DNA from: Toxorhynchites rutilus septentrionalis
Lineage: Eukaryota; Arthropoda; Insecta; Diptera; Culicidae
Direction: 5' to 3'
Length of the DNA: 64,000 nt
NCBI RefSeq assembly: GCF_029784135.1
Contig: NC_073745.1
Location: 83,733,650 to 83,797,649, forward strand
Positions 45,988 through 55,570 of this stretch are shown here, in pieces. The position numbers and the translations under genes were made by a program. The notes beneath the pieces were generated by a model, which saw only the letters and a program-made list of their open reading frames with translations, was not told where the DNA came from and did no database searches. Within the stretch, counting starts at the first letter, position 1; each line of letters opens with the position of its first letter.

Positions 45988-46605
45988 TTAATAAGGATTA
46001 TAAAAACTCTTTCTGCCTTGGAACCCACGAAGTGGCCTTCGCACTACCGAATGCATTTCGTGACCACACGGCTGCGAACCCCACGGTGTTCTTCCCTGCG
46101 CTACGCGAGGGGTTCGATTGGTAGTACACATTCCCGGTTGATTGGTACGCTTGAGGTTCACTTTTATTTGCCTCCCACGGAACAAACCGTCGGTCAAAGC
46201 GAGCGAAGCCTTGACGGCTTCCTTGGCACCGAACTCGACGTAAGCAAATCCTTTCGGACGCCCTGTGGCCTTGTTGCGCATAATCGTCACACGATTAATG
46301 GCTCCACATTCACGAAAGTGAGCTGCTAGTTCTTCAGCCGATGCGCCGTAGTCTACATTTCCGACATAGACGGATCGGGCATCAATTTCCGACCTCTCCG
46401 CGGCTGTCCGGATAGGCTTTAGATCTGAACTATACCCCATCAGCTGGTTGATATGAGACTGCAACTGTTCCAACTTTTTGGTTTCTTCCTCAATCTCCTG
46501 GAAATGAGCTGTGATTGCATCAATTTCCGTTGTTGCAGTATTCTTTATTTCCTTCGACTTTGTTACGTCCAGTTTTGGGTTGCTTACAAGAACTTTGTCA
46601 GCCAT
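45988..46605 (-). CDS. Pabp2: PABPN1-like nuclear poly(A)-binding protein, copy 1
   Basis: 205 residues from the first ATG (MADKVLVSNP); upstream in-frame codons begin at a TTG and are not used. Residues about 27-56 form an acidic coiled coil (EIDAITAHFQEIEEETKKLE), as in PABPN1. One RRM spans about 78-154, with RNP2 VYVGNV (79-84) and RNP1 KGFAYVEF (118-125), followed by LFRGRQIKV and KRTNQPG. A short Arg/Gly-containing tail ends YNPY, like the family's YSPY end. PABPN1 binds nascent poly(A) in the nucleus, stimulates poly(A) polymerase and controls tail length. The C-terminal tail is poorer in Arg than usual and there is no long acidic N-terminus, recalling embryonic/ovary paralogues. Single exon. 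It differs from copy 2 at five residues or so (for example P117 versus S, L151 versus P). Confidence 0.9.
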   Translation of the reverse strand: MADKVLVSNPKLDVTKSKEIKNTATTEIDAITAHFQEIEEETKKLEQLQSHINQLMGYSSDLKPIRTAAERSEIDARSVYVGNVDYGASAEELAAHFRECGAINRVTIMRNKATGRPKGFAYVEFGAKEAVKASLALTDGLFRGRQIKVNLKRTNQPGMCTTNRTPRVAQGRTPWGSQPCGHEMHSVVRRPLRGFQGRKSFYNPY

Positions 46606-46680
46606 TTTAGTAAAATCCAAAATTTTCAAGAAATCTATACAACGTTAGCGTCACTACGGCTTTGTTTGGTTTCAACTGTG

Positions 46681-46718
46681 AACTGATCATCTGACGTAGC
46701 CAACCGAGCTTATATAGT
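46681..46718 (-). promoter_or_regulatory. TATA box and initiator of PABPN1-like copy 1
   Basis: On the minus strand ACTATATAAG (46709-46718) is followed by TCAGTT (46681-46686), about 31-33 nt from TATA to initiator A. The resulting 5' UTR is about 78 nt. Confidence 0.75.
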
Positions 46719-46890
46719 CGATCAGAGGTAGATTGATGCATTTTTATCTACCGCTCACATAATAGAACGTAGACATTTCTACCTGACTCTAATCTACCGA
46801 AGCTCATGCATGTGGTGTACCATGATGTTCATAACCGCACCGCTTCCTAGAGGTAGCTTTTTCCACCTTTCCTAACGTTCTGGATAACCT

Positions 46891-47239
46891 CACAATCTTG
46901 TCAATACACTCGGTCCAGCGGTGCCCTAGTTTGTTGATCCTAATCCGAACAATAGGACTCGTGCAAGTCTGAAGAAAGCTGAAATGCAGAGCTGCTAAAG
47001 TTTCTCGGAGGTAACTTCACTTCAAGCTCTTTATTTTAGTTATATTTAACCACAAATCTTCATCAGCTGGTGGTTACAGTGCATGGACTCTCGGGGTCTT
47101 AACCAAAACGAGCTTGCAAAAGATTTATCCGAATCCACACTGGTTGTAGATGTTGATGAAATCTTATAGCGGATTTTCACATGGTATCAAGATACCGTAA
47201 GTTTACTTAAGCCTCAGCTTCAGTAAGGTTTACCTGCCT
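46891..47239. other. Spacer between blocks B1 and C1
   Basis: 349 bp with no counterpart after B2. No gene recognised. Confidence 0.5.
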
Positions 47240-47799
47240 CAGCGTATGATTAATTCCTTTGGTCTGAACTAGCTGAAATCTCTACTGGAACCCTTTGTCA
47301 TGGGAAAATCACTCATGGAGAGAAGTAATACGGGAGAATTCGCCAACCCAAGGTCAAAAGGAGCTTGTAGACATAATAGCGGAATATCATCTGAGTCTTG
47401 GAATCAAAACCACGGGAAATCTATTGGACGACTACGTCTCATAAATTGTTCATTTATTCAAACGGGAATAAAGGTAATTAACAAACAAAAAAAAAACATG
47501 AATTGCATAACAACAACTAATCAACATGATTAATCTTTCAATGATTTTTCGGACGGAGATTAAATGTTACGTGAACCTTTTTTGTGACTCTTTCAGGAAT
47601 TATATTTTATTCTTCGGTGTGGTGGCAAGCGCAACCCTGGAGGAAAGATCTATAACAAAATTTTCAATCTCAAACAAAAAAAGGCTGATGAGAAATCAGA
47701 GAAAGCTCACCAATCATAACATTCTGAACCAAGTTCTTTGGAGAATATTGTCGTAATTTGATACTTATACTAGTATAAAATAAATATTATTATCAATCT
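47240..47799 (+). repeat. Duplicated block C, copy 1
   Basis: Matches 50019-50582 (CAGCGTATGATTAATTCCTT to TATTATTATCAATCT) almost exactly. It is cut at its right end by block B2, whereas copy 2 continues into block A. Confidence 0.85.
47268..47756 (+). pseudogene. Decayed two-exon gene fragment, copy 1
   Basis: The best-sense frame reads SWREVIRENSPTQGQKELVD then IIAEYHLSLGIKTTGNLLDD, YVS, stop, IVHLFKRE, stop. A donor AAG/GTAATT at 47474 and acceptor CTCTTTCAG ending 47596 define a 123-bp intron. Exon 2 reads ELYFILRCGGKRNPGGKIYN then KIFNLKQKKADEKSEKAHQS and a stop, but in a frame shifted by one base from exon 1. Two TAA codons (probably from CAA) plus the shift mark it as a pseudogene. 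The same lesions are in copy 2, so decay preceded duplication. Family not recognised. Confidence 0.4.
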
Positions 47800-48014
47800 T
47801 TCCCCCAGTTCCCCTACCGCCTGCTCGTGACAGTCTCCTCGCGATAGTTTCACACGACTGCTGACTCGGGTTCTGAAGCTGTCATAACGACAGAACTATC
47901 TAAATAGCACTATAGCAGACACGAATGGGAAATGGAAAATGAACACTCCCTCCGGCTCACTACGTTTGGTCACGACGAATTGAAATGATTAGAGCTTTGC
48001 GTTTAGTTTTATCT

Positions 48015-48027
48015 TTTATTATTTATT
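48015..48027 (-). terminator. Polyadenylation signals AATAAA, copy 2
   Basis: Two AATAAA on the minus strand (48015-48020 and 48022-48027), about 95-105 bp beyond the stop codon. Confidence 0.55.
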
Positions 48028-48119
48028 GATAGAGATAACACCGAACAAAATAATGTTATAAAGCTACAATCGTAATCCTACAGTTTACACTAGATTTCCT
48101 CATATTCAATACAACAGCC

Positions 48120-48737
48120 TTAATAAGGATTATAAAAACTCTTTCTGCCTTGGAACCCACGAAGTGGCCTTCGCACTACCGAATGCATTTCGTGACCGCA
48201 CGGCTGCGAACCCCACGGTGTTCTTCCCTGCGCTACGCGAGGGGTTCGATTGGTAGTACACATTCCCGGTTGATTGGTACGCTTGGGGTTCACTTTTATT
48301 TGCCTCCCACGGAACAAACCGTCGGTCAAAGCGAGCGAAGCCTTGACGGCTTCCTTGGCACCGAACTCGACGTAAGCAAATCCTTTCGAACGCCCTGTGG
48401 CCTTGTTGCGCATAATCGTCACACGATTAATGGTTCCACATTCACGAAAGTGAGCTGCTAGTTCTTCAGCCGACGCACCGTAGTCTACATTTCCGACATA
48501 GACGGATCGGGCATCAATTTCCGACCTCTCCGCGGCTGTCCGGATAGGCTTTAGATCTGAACTATACCCCATCAGCTGGTTGATATGAGACTGCAACTGT
48601 TCCAACTTTTTGGTTTCTTCCTCAATCTCCTGGAAATGAGCTGTGATTGCATCAATTTCCGTTGTAGTAGTATTCTTTATTTCCTTCGACTTTGTTACGT
48701 CCAGTTTTGGGTTGCTTACAAGAACTTTGTCAGCCAT
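48120..48737 (-). CDS. Pabp2: PABPN1-like nuclear poly(A)-binding protein, copy 2
   Basis: 205 residues, single exon, same architecture as the upstream copy: coiled coil about 27-56, RRM about 78-154 with VYVGNV and KGFAYVEF, and a tail ending YNPY. Visible differences from copy 1 are ATTTE to TTTTE-type (about residue 24), CGTINR for CGAINR, GRSKGFAY for GRPKGFAY and VNPKRTN for VNLKRTN. The family usually has Pro at both of the last two sites, so each copy keeps one ancestral Pro and has lost the other. Neither copy has a stop or frameshift, which fits continued constraint or a very recent duplication. Transcribed in the same direction as copy 1, about 2.1 kb away. Confidence 0.9.
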   Translation of the reverse strand: MADKVLVSNPKLDVTKSKEIKNTTTTEIDAITAHFQEIEEETKKLEQLQSHINQLMGYSSDLKPIRTAAERSEIDARSVYVGNVDYGASAEELAAHFRECGTINRVTIMRNKATGRSKGFAYVEFGAKEAVKASLALTDGLFRGRQIKVNPKRTNQPGMCTTNRTPRVAQGRTPWGSQPCGHEMHSVVRRPLRGFQGRKSFYNPY

Positions 48738-48812
48738 TTTAGTAAAATCCAAAATTTTCAAGAAATCTATACAACGCTAGCGTCACTACGGCTTTGTTTG
48801 GTTTCAACTGTG

Positions 48813-48850
48813 AACTGATCATCTGACGTAGCCAACCGAGCTTATATAGT
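48813..48850 (-). promoter_or_regulatory. TATA box and initiator of PABPN1-like copy 2
   Basis: ACTATATAAG (48841-48850) and TCAGTT (48813-48818) on the minus strand, the same spacing as copy 1. Confidence 0.75.
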
Positions 48851-49022
48851 CGATCAGAGGTAGATTGATGCATTTTTATCTACCGCTCACATAATAGAAC
48901 GTAGACATTTCTACCTGACTCTAATCTACCAAAGCTCATGCATGTGGTGTACCATGATGTTCATAACCGCACCGCTTCCTAGAGGTAGCTTTTTCCACCT
49001 TTCCTAACGTTCTGGATAACCT

Positions 49023-50018
49023 AATGGATAACATCACGTTGGTTGCCGGTTGTCAGCTTAAAGAACGTGTAAGCCAGTTTGACACTATATCCTTGCACAA
49101 CTATTACAATATCACAATGGTAGAAATAGTGCACTACGGCAAATGTGTCAGAGAGGTGAATGAACTTTCAAGTTTAAAACAAAATGATGAATGATCTTCG
49201 GTAAAGTCCCTCTAAAAATGAAACACAACAGAACGGTCAAATTTCAGGATTGTTCAACATTCAAAACAGCAAACATCGCTTGTTTTGGGACTGTGGACGC
49301 TAAAAAATAACACATTTGCTGTTGTCTCTGGCATTGTGTCTTGACCACATCATTCGTAGAACTGTCGTCACGAAGAACGACAGCTATGGAATACATACAC
49401 TGAACATAATTGTGTCGTCATCTGGATACAAGATTAGTTTCCCACTGAACTTATCATTATAATATCAAGTTATCTTCAGATGAAATTTTTGTATGAGATT
49501 ATTATATCACATGAAGAAAACAAAGTTTTCCACTCACATTAAATACCAGTTTGATGCGAAGAAGTTCATTTTCATTAATGATTTTTTATTTGAAAAGGGC
49601 TCATTCTGCCTGAAAACTCATTATTATCTTCGACACTTCACTAACTCGTAAAACGTAGTTCAATGGCGTGCCTTTTATTTTGTTTCCACCGTGAAGTGTA
49701 TTCGAGAATCAGGCCCTTTATGTGCGGTAATCAGATAAAAGCGATTCTCCAATATTTTGGCTTAATTTACGTGCAGCACATAATTGCGCCCGAATGATGC
49801 TAATTGATGTCCACTCAATTCAATATCAATGTAAATTATTTATATATGCGATGCTATGGAATATGAATGGTTTCTATTTACAACTAAATTTTGTTTAGAA
49901 TAGATTCTCAGTGAGTTTGTCCGTGTTATGACAACCATTCGTGATAAAAGATGGTAGAACAACAAACGGAAATAATATCGCTCTCTGAACTTTATTTTGA
50001 AATTCTCAAGCTGAAATG
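49023..50018. other. Unrecognised spacer between B2 and C2
   Basis: About 1 kb with no counterpart at the first copy. A 57-codon frame opens near 49024 (MDNITLVAGCQLKERVSQFD) without a recognisable domain. The remainder is AT-rich and looks single-copy. Confidence 0.35.
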
Positions 50019-50582
50019 CAGCGTATGATTAATTCCTTTGGTCTGAACTAGCTGAAATCTCTACTGGAACCCTTTGTCATGGGAAAATCACTCATAGAGA
50101 GAAGTAATACGGGAGAATTCGCCAACCCAAGGTCAGAAAGAGCTTGTAGACATAATAGCGGAATATCATCTGAGTCTTGGAATCAAAACCACGGGAAATC
50201 TATTGGACGACTACGTCTCATAAATTGTTCATTTATTCAAACGGGAATAAAGGTAATTAACAAACAAACAAAAAAAAAACATGAATTGCATAACAACAAT
50301 TAATCAACATGATAAATCTTTCAATGATTTTTCGTACGGAGATTAAATGTTACGTGAACCTTTTTTGTGACTCTTTCAGGAATTATATTTTATTCTTCGG
50401 TGTGGTGGCAAGCGCAACCCTGGAGGAAAGATCTATAACAAAATTTTCAATCTCAAACAAAAAAAGGCTGATGAGAAATCAGAGAAAGCTCACCAATCAT
50501 AACATTCTGAACCAAGTTCTTTGGAGAATATTGTCGTAATTTGATACTTATACTAGTATAAAATAAATATTATTATCAATCT
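50019..50582 (+). repeat. Duplicated block C, copy 2
   Basis: Near-identical to 47240-47799; continues without a break into block A copy 2, which is probably the ancestral order. Confidence 0.85.
50046..50539 (+). pseudogene. Decayed two-exon gene fragment, copy 2
   Basis: Same structure as copy 1: exon ending at 50252, intron 50253-50379 (GTAATT...CTCTTTCAG), then ELYFILRCGGKRNPGG-encoding exon. It shares the two TAA codons of exon 1 and the frame slip at the junction. Downstream the block-A exon could follow in the spliced transcript (donor-like GTCGTAATT near 50533). Confidence 0.4.
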
Positions 50583-51331
50583 AAGGTTAGTCTTATGGAA
50601 GTAATAGAATTCCTTCTACAATTTATTTAAGTCATTTAAAACGTAGGGTTAACAATGAATTGTTGGTGATTTTAATGATTATTTTGAAGCCATCTCAAGC
50701 CAATAAGCCATCATATGAAGCCATCTCTAAGACAAACATCATAAACATAATTAGATTAAGCGATATTGATGGGCCTCCAATATTTGTTCACAATATCATG
50801 AACAAACTTTTGTTCCGAAAATCTAATGAATTCTCATCAATGGAAAATGAAGATGATTAGGTGCTAGTATTTATTGTAAGAGTAATATGTTATCAAGTTT
50901 AATAATAAATGTACCACGCCATGCATTTTTGTTTCCCTCTCGAATAACACAAGTAGGGAATAAGAATGTTTCAGTATTTTTACTTATTATAATCAGGGAG
51001 ATGAAAAACGTACACAATGTTCATATAATTTCTGACGATAATATGAAAAAACATTTCTGAAATTGACTTTTTCCCTATTTTGAGTTATATTGAGTCCATT
51101 TTGAGTGCATTTCAAAAATGAATCCATTATTATATGCAACCGCACATGAAATTTAATTCCATTAGCAAGATTAATCTAATGTTTATGTGCGGCTAGATTG
51201 CAAAAAAATATGTGTCGTACAGATAAATCTGATATGAAAATTTTTCTCGGTGTACGACGACAAATGAAAGCAATGTAACTGGCATTGCAGCGCACCAAAA
51301 AATCGGTTCTTTTCAAGGCCAATCATATTGA
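50514..51331 (+). repeat. Duplicated block A, copy 2
   Basis: Matches 43707-44409. The extra ~120 bp near 51055-51175 is absent from copy 1. Confidence 0.85.
50690..50860 (+). pseudogene. Orphan exon (KPSYEAISK...), copy 2
   Basis: Open from PSQANKPSYEAISKTNIINI to the acidic end SSMENEDD and a TAG. Unlike copy 1 the frame is whole, but the acceptor has changed from TTTTGCAG to TTTTGAAG, a weaker site. Probably the terminal exon of the same gene as the block-C fragment; no family recognised. Confidence 0.35.
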
Positions 51332-52319
51332 CAAAAAGAGTTTATTTTGGGAAGAGTGCAAAACTGTGAAAAGTTTGTGTGTGTGTCGCTTTAACCTTCC
51401 ATTCTTTGTTGGATACCTGCATGGTTTAGGGTATACTGATTTATTTTTGTTGCGCTACACTTTATATTTAAGTGCGATACATTTACAATACAATGATACG
51501 TCAACTATTTTCTTGGGTTCATCTTTGACGACGTTGCTGTTGATGGCGAATGGCGATTTTTTTCATGAACGGTCATTCTTGTGATCAGGGCTCAACAATT
51601 CCGAAACTAAAAGAAAATTACTTTTTTACTTCTTCCTTGCTCTTTTCCTTGCTCATTTTCGATTGTTTGTCAATTTCACTTGTGAAAGGAAGATCGCTGC
51701 TTTCAGCTGAAAGTTTCATTCGACTTTAGTTCTCTAAACTTTTGGATTTTCATTCGAACATATAGTTATACAAACTCGTAATCGTACCTCACTAAGCAGG
51801 TCTCTTTTTCCTTCTTTTGAAACTCTAAAACATGATTTTGGAACATTCTATTTAGATAAAGTGTCATAGGAGAGTGAAAAGGTTTGCTATCTGTTTTCAG
51901 AATGATGGTTTGTATTTCGCTAATAATGGCGAATGTATGTGCGAAAAATTGACTCAAACTCATATTCGTTACGGGTTTTTTACCAATTGGCTGAAATTTC
52001 AACTTGATTTCGAAGGCGTTGATCAATTTCAGAATTCCATTCATCGCAACTGTTTTCAGCTGCTTTTAGCCATTATCTAAGAGTTTTTTTTGTGTATTCG
52101 GAAGGAATGTTCATCCATTTTTTATCAATTGATTTTTTAAATCGTTATTTTTAGAAATTGGTTTATTACTTTCCTATCCTGATTACTTCCATAGTTTTTT
52201 TTTACCGGTAATGATGTCGGGAGATTGTGCAGGAGTTTCAATACTTTTTGAGCAATTGTAATGTGTGTGAACTCTATGTGCTTCTTGCTTTGGGTCTTGG
52301 GTCCTCGATTCCATCCAAT
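51332..52319. other. Unrecognised DNA
   Basis: No gene recognised. Frames at + 51285-51584, - 51766-52044 and + 51874-52080 lack domains. Confidence 0.35.
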
Positions 52320-52965
52320 TTGTTTTTCGGTTTTGAGATTTTCCAAAGTTAACCGTTGGTCCAAAAAATATATTTTTCCATTTTTTCCCGAAATTACAAA
52401 TTCGTAGCTTCTAAAATACTAGACCAATTTAGATGATCAAATTGAAGCCGATTGGACGGCCTTCATTAAAAAAAATATACTTACAAAAAAATTGACCTTG
52501 TTTTCATAATTATTGATTGTATTTGTTTTTTGTAGTTTATATGGTTTCGGGACTAAGGGTGCTCTATTTTTATATATTTTTTCTTGAAACCTGAGGGTTT
52601 TTTTACATAACATACGAATCAGAAAGGTGTCTGTCTTCGTTTTTAGTTATGATTTTTTAAAGTTCAGATGTTTCGGTTGCGGTACCGTAATGGACAGAAA
52701 AACTGGAACATGGAAATTCTGATTATATTGCAAGTGTCATATTTTTTTAGAAAGAATAGCTGATATTTTGGCTTCAATTTGATATGTCGATCATCTGAAT
52801 CGGACCAGAAGTTCAAAAGTGATGATTTTTGAAAAAAACAATTTTTGGAAGAAGGGGTAAATTTGGTTTCTCGAACCATCGGTTAACTATGAAAAACTAT
52901 AACTTAAATACGAAAAAAAACCCTCTCTGATTTTTGGATATGTTGTATAAAAAAACTTCAGCTTT
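52320..52965. repeat. GATGATC-type repeat as an inverted pair
   Basis: The left half contains CCAAAGTTAACCGTTGGTCC and the right half its inverse (ACCATCGGTTAACTATGAAA). The units match 43185-43700 and 32690-32885. Foldback arrangement, non-coding. Confidence 0.6.
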
Positions 52966-53160
52966 CAAGAAAAAAATATTAGGTTGGAGAAAAAGTTATC
53001 CATTATTTTCTTGTTGGCTGGCTCAAGTGATCTATATCTCGCGTAATATCGATCATATAATTTCAAGTTTAGGAAGTTGTGAAGGTGACAATTCACTCTA
53101 AAAAACCCTTTTGACGTTTTTTGTTTGTTTCATTAAGTTGTAAGTTACAGGGTGTTAACA

Positions 53161-55398
53161 ATGGAGGTCAACAAAGAGAAAAATCGGTACATTTTACACT
53201 TTTTCTTTTATAAATGCGAAAATGCAAGCTAGGCCGCTGAAATTGTGCCTATTCCTCTTTGTTTTCAAACAAAAAAAATGTTTTAAACAATTTTTTCAAG
53301 TGCAATACACTAAATTAAGATCACTACTGCCAATGGACCGTTTGAAGCTAGCGATTGAACAGAAACGTCCAGAATTGGTCATCAGAAGAGGTGTTTTGTT
53401 CCATCAGGACAACACAATGCCACACCATTGCAGAATGGTCCAGAAGATGCATTTAAGTGGAAATTTGCATTTAGAGCTCGATGGTTATTCTCTACACAAA
53501 AACTGTCTTCGACAAAGATGTTACATATGATTTTTTTTGTATTTGAATTGTCGATGAAATAAAATATCTAACTTTCTTATCTTTATAGATAGAGATAAAT
53601 ACAACTCGACATTGTTGTATTCCCAGTTATTTGAAACAACTTTGTAGAACAAATTTTTCTAAATCTCTTGAAATAACCAATATAGCGCCTTTTTCTGATT
53701 TGCGTTAGGGTCAGCATGAAAAAAACGGGTTTTATACTCTAACTTTTATATTTCAAATTCTAAATACAAACTGTCTTCGAAAGACTTTTAGAGCTTACTA
53801 ATACAAACGTTTTGCGATGCAGAATTTGTGAATATCTCAACTTCACACAAAGTTATTGATATTTCTTCCCAAAAAATACACCCTCTGCAATCGCTTGTCA
53901 TTCTTTCTGGGGCAAACTTAGACAAAGTTTATTGGCATTTGAAAGAACACAGTTCCCTCTACATGATGTGTGTTTTTGAAAACTATGTTATTTTTCGTTT
54001 TTGAGTGAATTAAAATTGAAATCATGAGTTTTTAGGTAAAAAAACATCAATAACTTTGAGTAGGATTAAGATATTAACAAGTTCTGCATCGCAAAATGCT
54101 GGTCTGGATAAGTTCTAAAAGTCGTATGAAGACAGTTTTGATGTAGAATTAGGAATATAAAGGTTAGAGCAAAAAAACCTGCTTTTTCATGGTCACCCTA
54201 ATGCAACTTAGGAAAAAAGCCCTAAATCGATTATATTAAAAGATATAAAAAAGCTTTGTTCTACAAAATTATTTCAAATAATTGGGACTACAACATTGTC
54301 GAACTATGTCTATCTCTATCTATAATGATAAGAAAGTTTTAATTTCATCAAAAGTTTCGGTTACCCTATTTTTGATAACATAGAAATGAGCGCTCTATTA
54401 TATGTAACAACTTTGTCGAAGACAGTTTTTGTCTAAAGAAAAAATATCTACCACAAAGTTGTTTTTTTTTAACTAAATTGCATTAGGGTAACCATGAACA
54501 AAACGGTTTTTTACTCTAACTTTTAAATTAAAATTCTACATCAAAATTGTCTTCGTACGACTTTTAGAGCTTATCATTACCAACATTTTGCGATGCAGAA
54601 TTTGTTAATAGCTTTATCCTGCTCAAAGTTATTGATGGGGTTTCACTCAAAACTCATGATTTCAATTTTAATTCACTCAAATACAAAAAATAACATATCT
54701 TCGAAAATCACATATTGTATAGAGTGAAATTTGTTCTTTCAAATTCCGTCAACAAACATTTTTTATGTTTGCTCCAGAAAGAATGGCAAGCAATTGAGGA
54801 GAGTGTATTTTTTGGTTGAGATATAGACAAGTTCTGCATCGCAAAATGTTTGTATTTTTATGTTCTAAAAATCTTTCGAAGACAGTTTGTACGTAGAATT
54901 TGAAATATAATCGTTAGAGTATAAACACTGTTTTTTTTCATGGTGACCCTAACGCAACTTAGAAAAAAGGCGCTATATCGGATGTTTCAAGAGATAGAAA
55001 AAAAATTTGTTCTACAAAGATGTTTCAAATAACTGGGACTACATTGTCGAACTATATTTACCTCTATCCATAAAAATAAGAAAGTTAGATCTTTTATATA
55101 ATCAACAATTTTGGTCACCCTATTTTTGATAACATGAGCATGAGCACTCTATCATATGTAACAACTTTGCCGAAGATAGTTTTTGTCTAGAGAACAACCG
55201 TCGAGCTCTAAATGCTAATTCCCACTTAAATGCATCTCCTGGACCATTGTGCATTGCGAGAGCTTGATTGGGATGTTTTAATGCATCCACCATATGGTCC
55301 GGACCTGGTACCAAGTGATTACCACCTTTTTCTCGCATTGCAAAATTTCCAGAGTGATAAGAAATTTCGATCACGAGAAGATTCTAAAAATCTATTGC
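53161..55398 (+). pseudogene. Mariner transposase remnants
   Basis: ATG 53161 opens MEVNKEKNRYILHFFFYKCE, then NAS and a TAG where Gln is expected. After an internal deletion, VQYTKLRSLLPMDRLKLAIE-like text leads to VLFHQDNTMPHH (second catalytic Asp region) at about 53395-53427, where the nested element begins at 53434. Beyond it (from about 55250) LRELDWDVLMHPPYGPDLVP then SDYHLF gives the third catalytic motif. Clearly non-functional. Confidence 0.85.
53434..55248. mobile_element. Foldback element, 1.8 kb, nested in mariner
   Basis: AATGGTCCAGAAGATGCATT (53434) and, at the right end, the inverse of AATGGTCCAGGAGATGCATT (to 55248) start inverted arms that can be followed for hundreds of bases (for example ACTGTCTTCGACAAAG against CTTTGCCGAAGATAGT). 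Inside, sub-blocks such as TTTTGCGATGCAGAATTTGT and its inverse recur several times. CATTGC occurs on both flanks, a possible target duplication. A solo end lies at 31758-31815. No protein gene recognised. Confidence 0.75.
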
Positions 55399-55570
55399 TA
55401 TAGATTTTCGCCAATAAGGACCAAGACCTCTATGATAGAGACCTAGAGATGCTACCTTTAGAATGTCAACGAATTTTCCAACAAAACGGTGCATATATGA
55501 CCAAAATCGTACAATCCGAATCTTATTGAGATTCACCCAAAAATAATGAATCACTTTTTCCCCAATCTAA

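Larger units (their letters stand above)
45666..46890 (-). repeat. Duplicated block B, copy 1 (PABPN1-like gene unit)
   Basis: Exactly 1225 bp, the same length as 47798-49022. The blocks begin CTTTCCCCCAGTTCCCCTAC and end TCTGGATAACCT. It includes coding region, promoter and poly(A) signal, so the unit was copied as a whole gene. Confidence 0.9.
47798..49022 (-). repeat. Duplicated block B, copy 2 (PABPN1-like gene unit)
   Basis: 1225 bp, same ends as 45666-46890. Its left end joins block C1 directly after TATCAAT. Confidence 0.9.
52979..55570 (+). mobile_element. Mariner (irritans-like) interrupted by a foldback element
   Basis: The left end TTAGGTTGGAGAAAAAGTTA (52979, TA at 52977-52978) and the right end, reverse complement TTAGATTGGGGAAAAAGTGA (to 55570). 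Without the nested element it is about 780 bp, so it is also internally deleted. Confidence 0.85.

Noticed and set aside
46018..46329. Plus-strand 103-residue frames opposite the PABPN1-like genes (also 48150-48461)
   Set aside because: Antisense of a confidently identified RRM coding region.
49024..49197. 57-codon frame MDNITLVAGC...
   Set aside because: Could be a gene fragment, but it is short, unrecognised and present once only.
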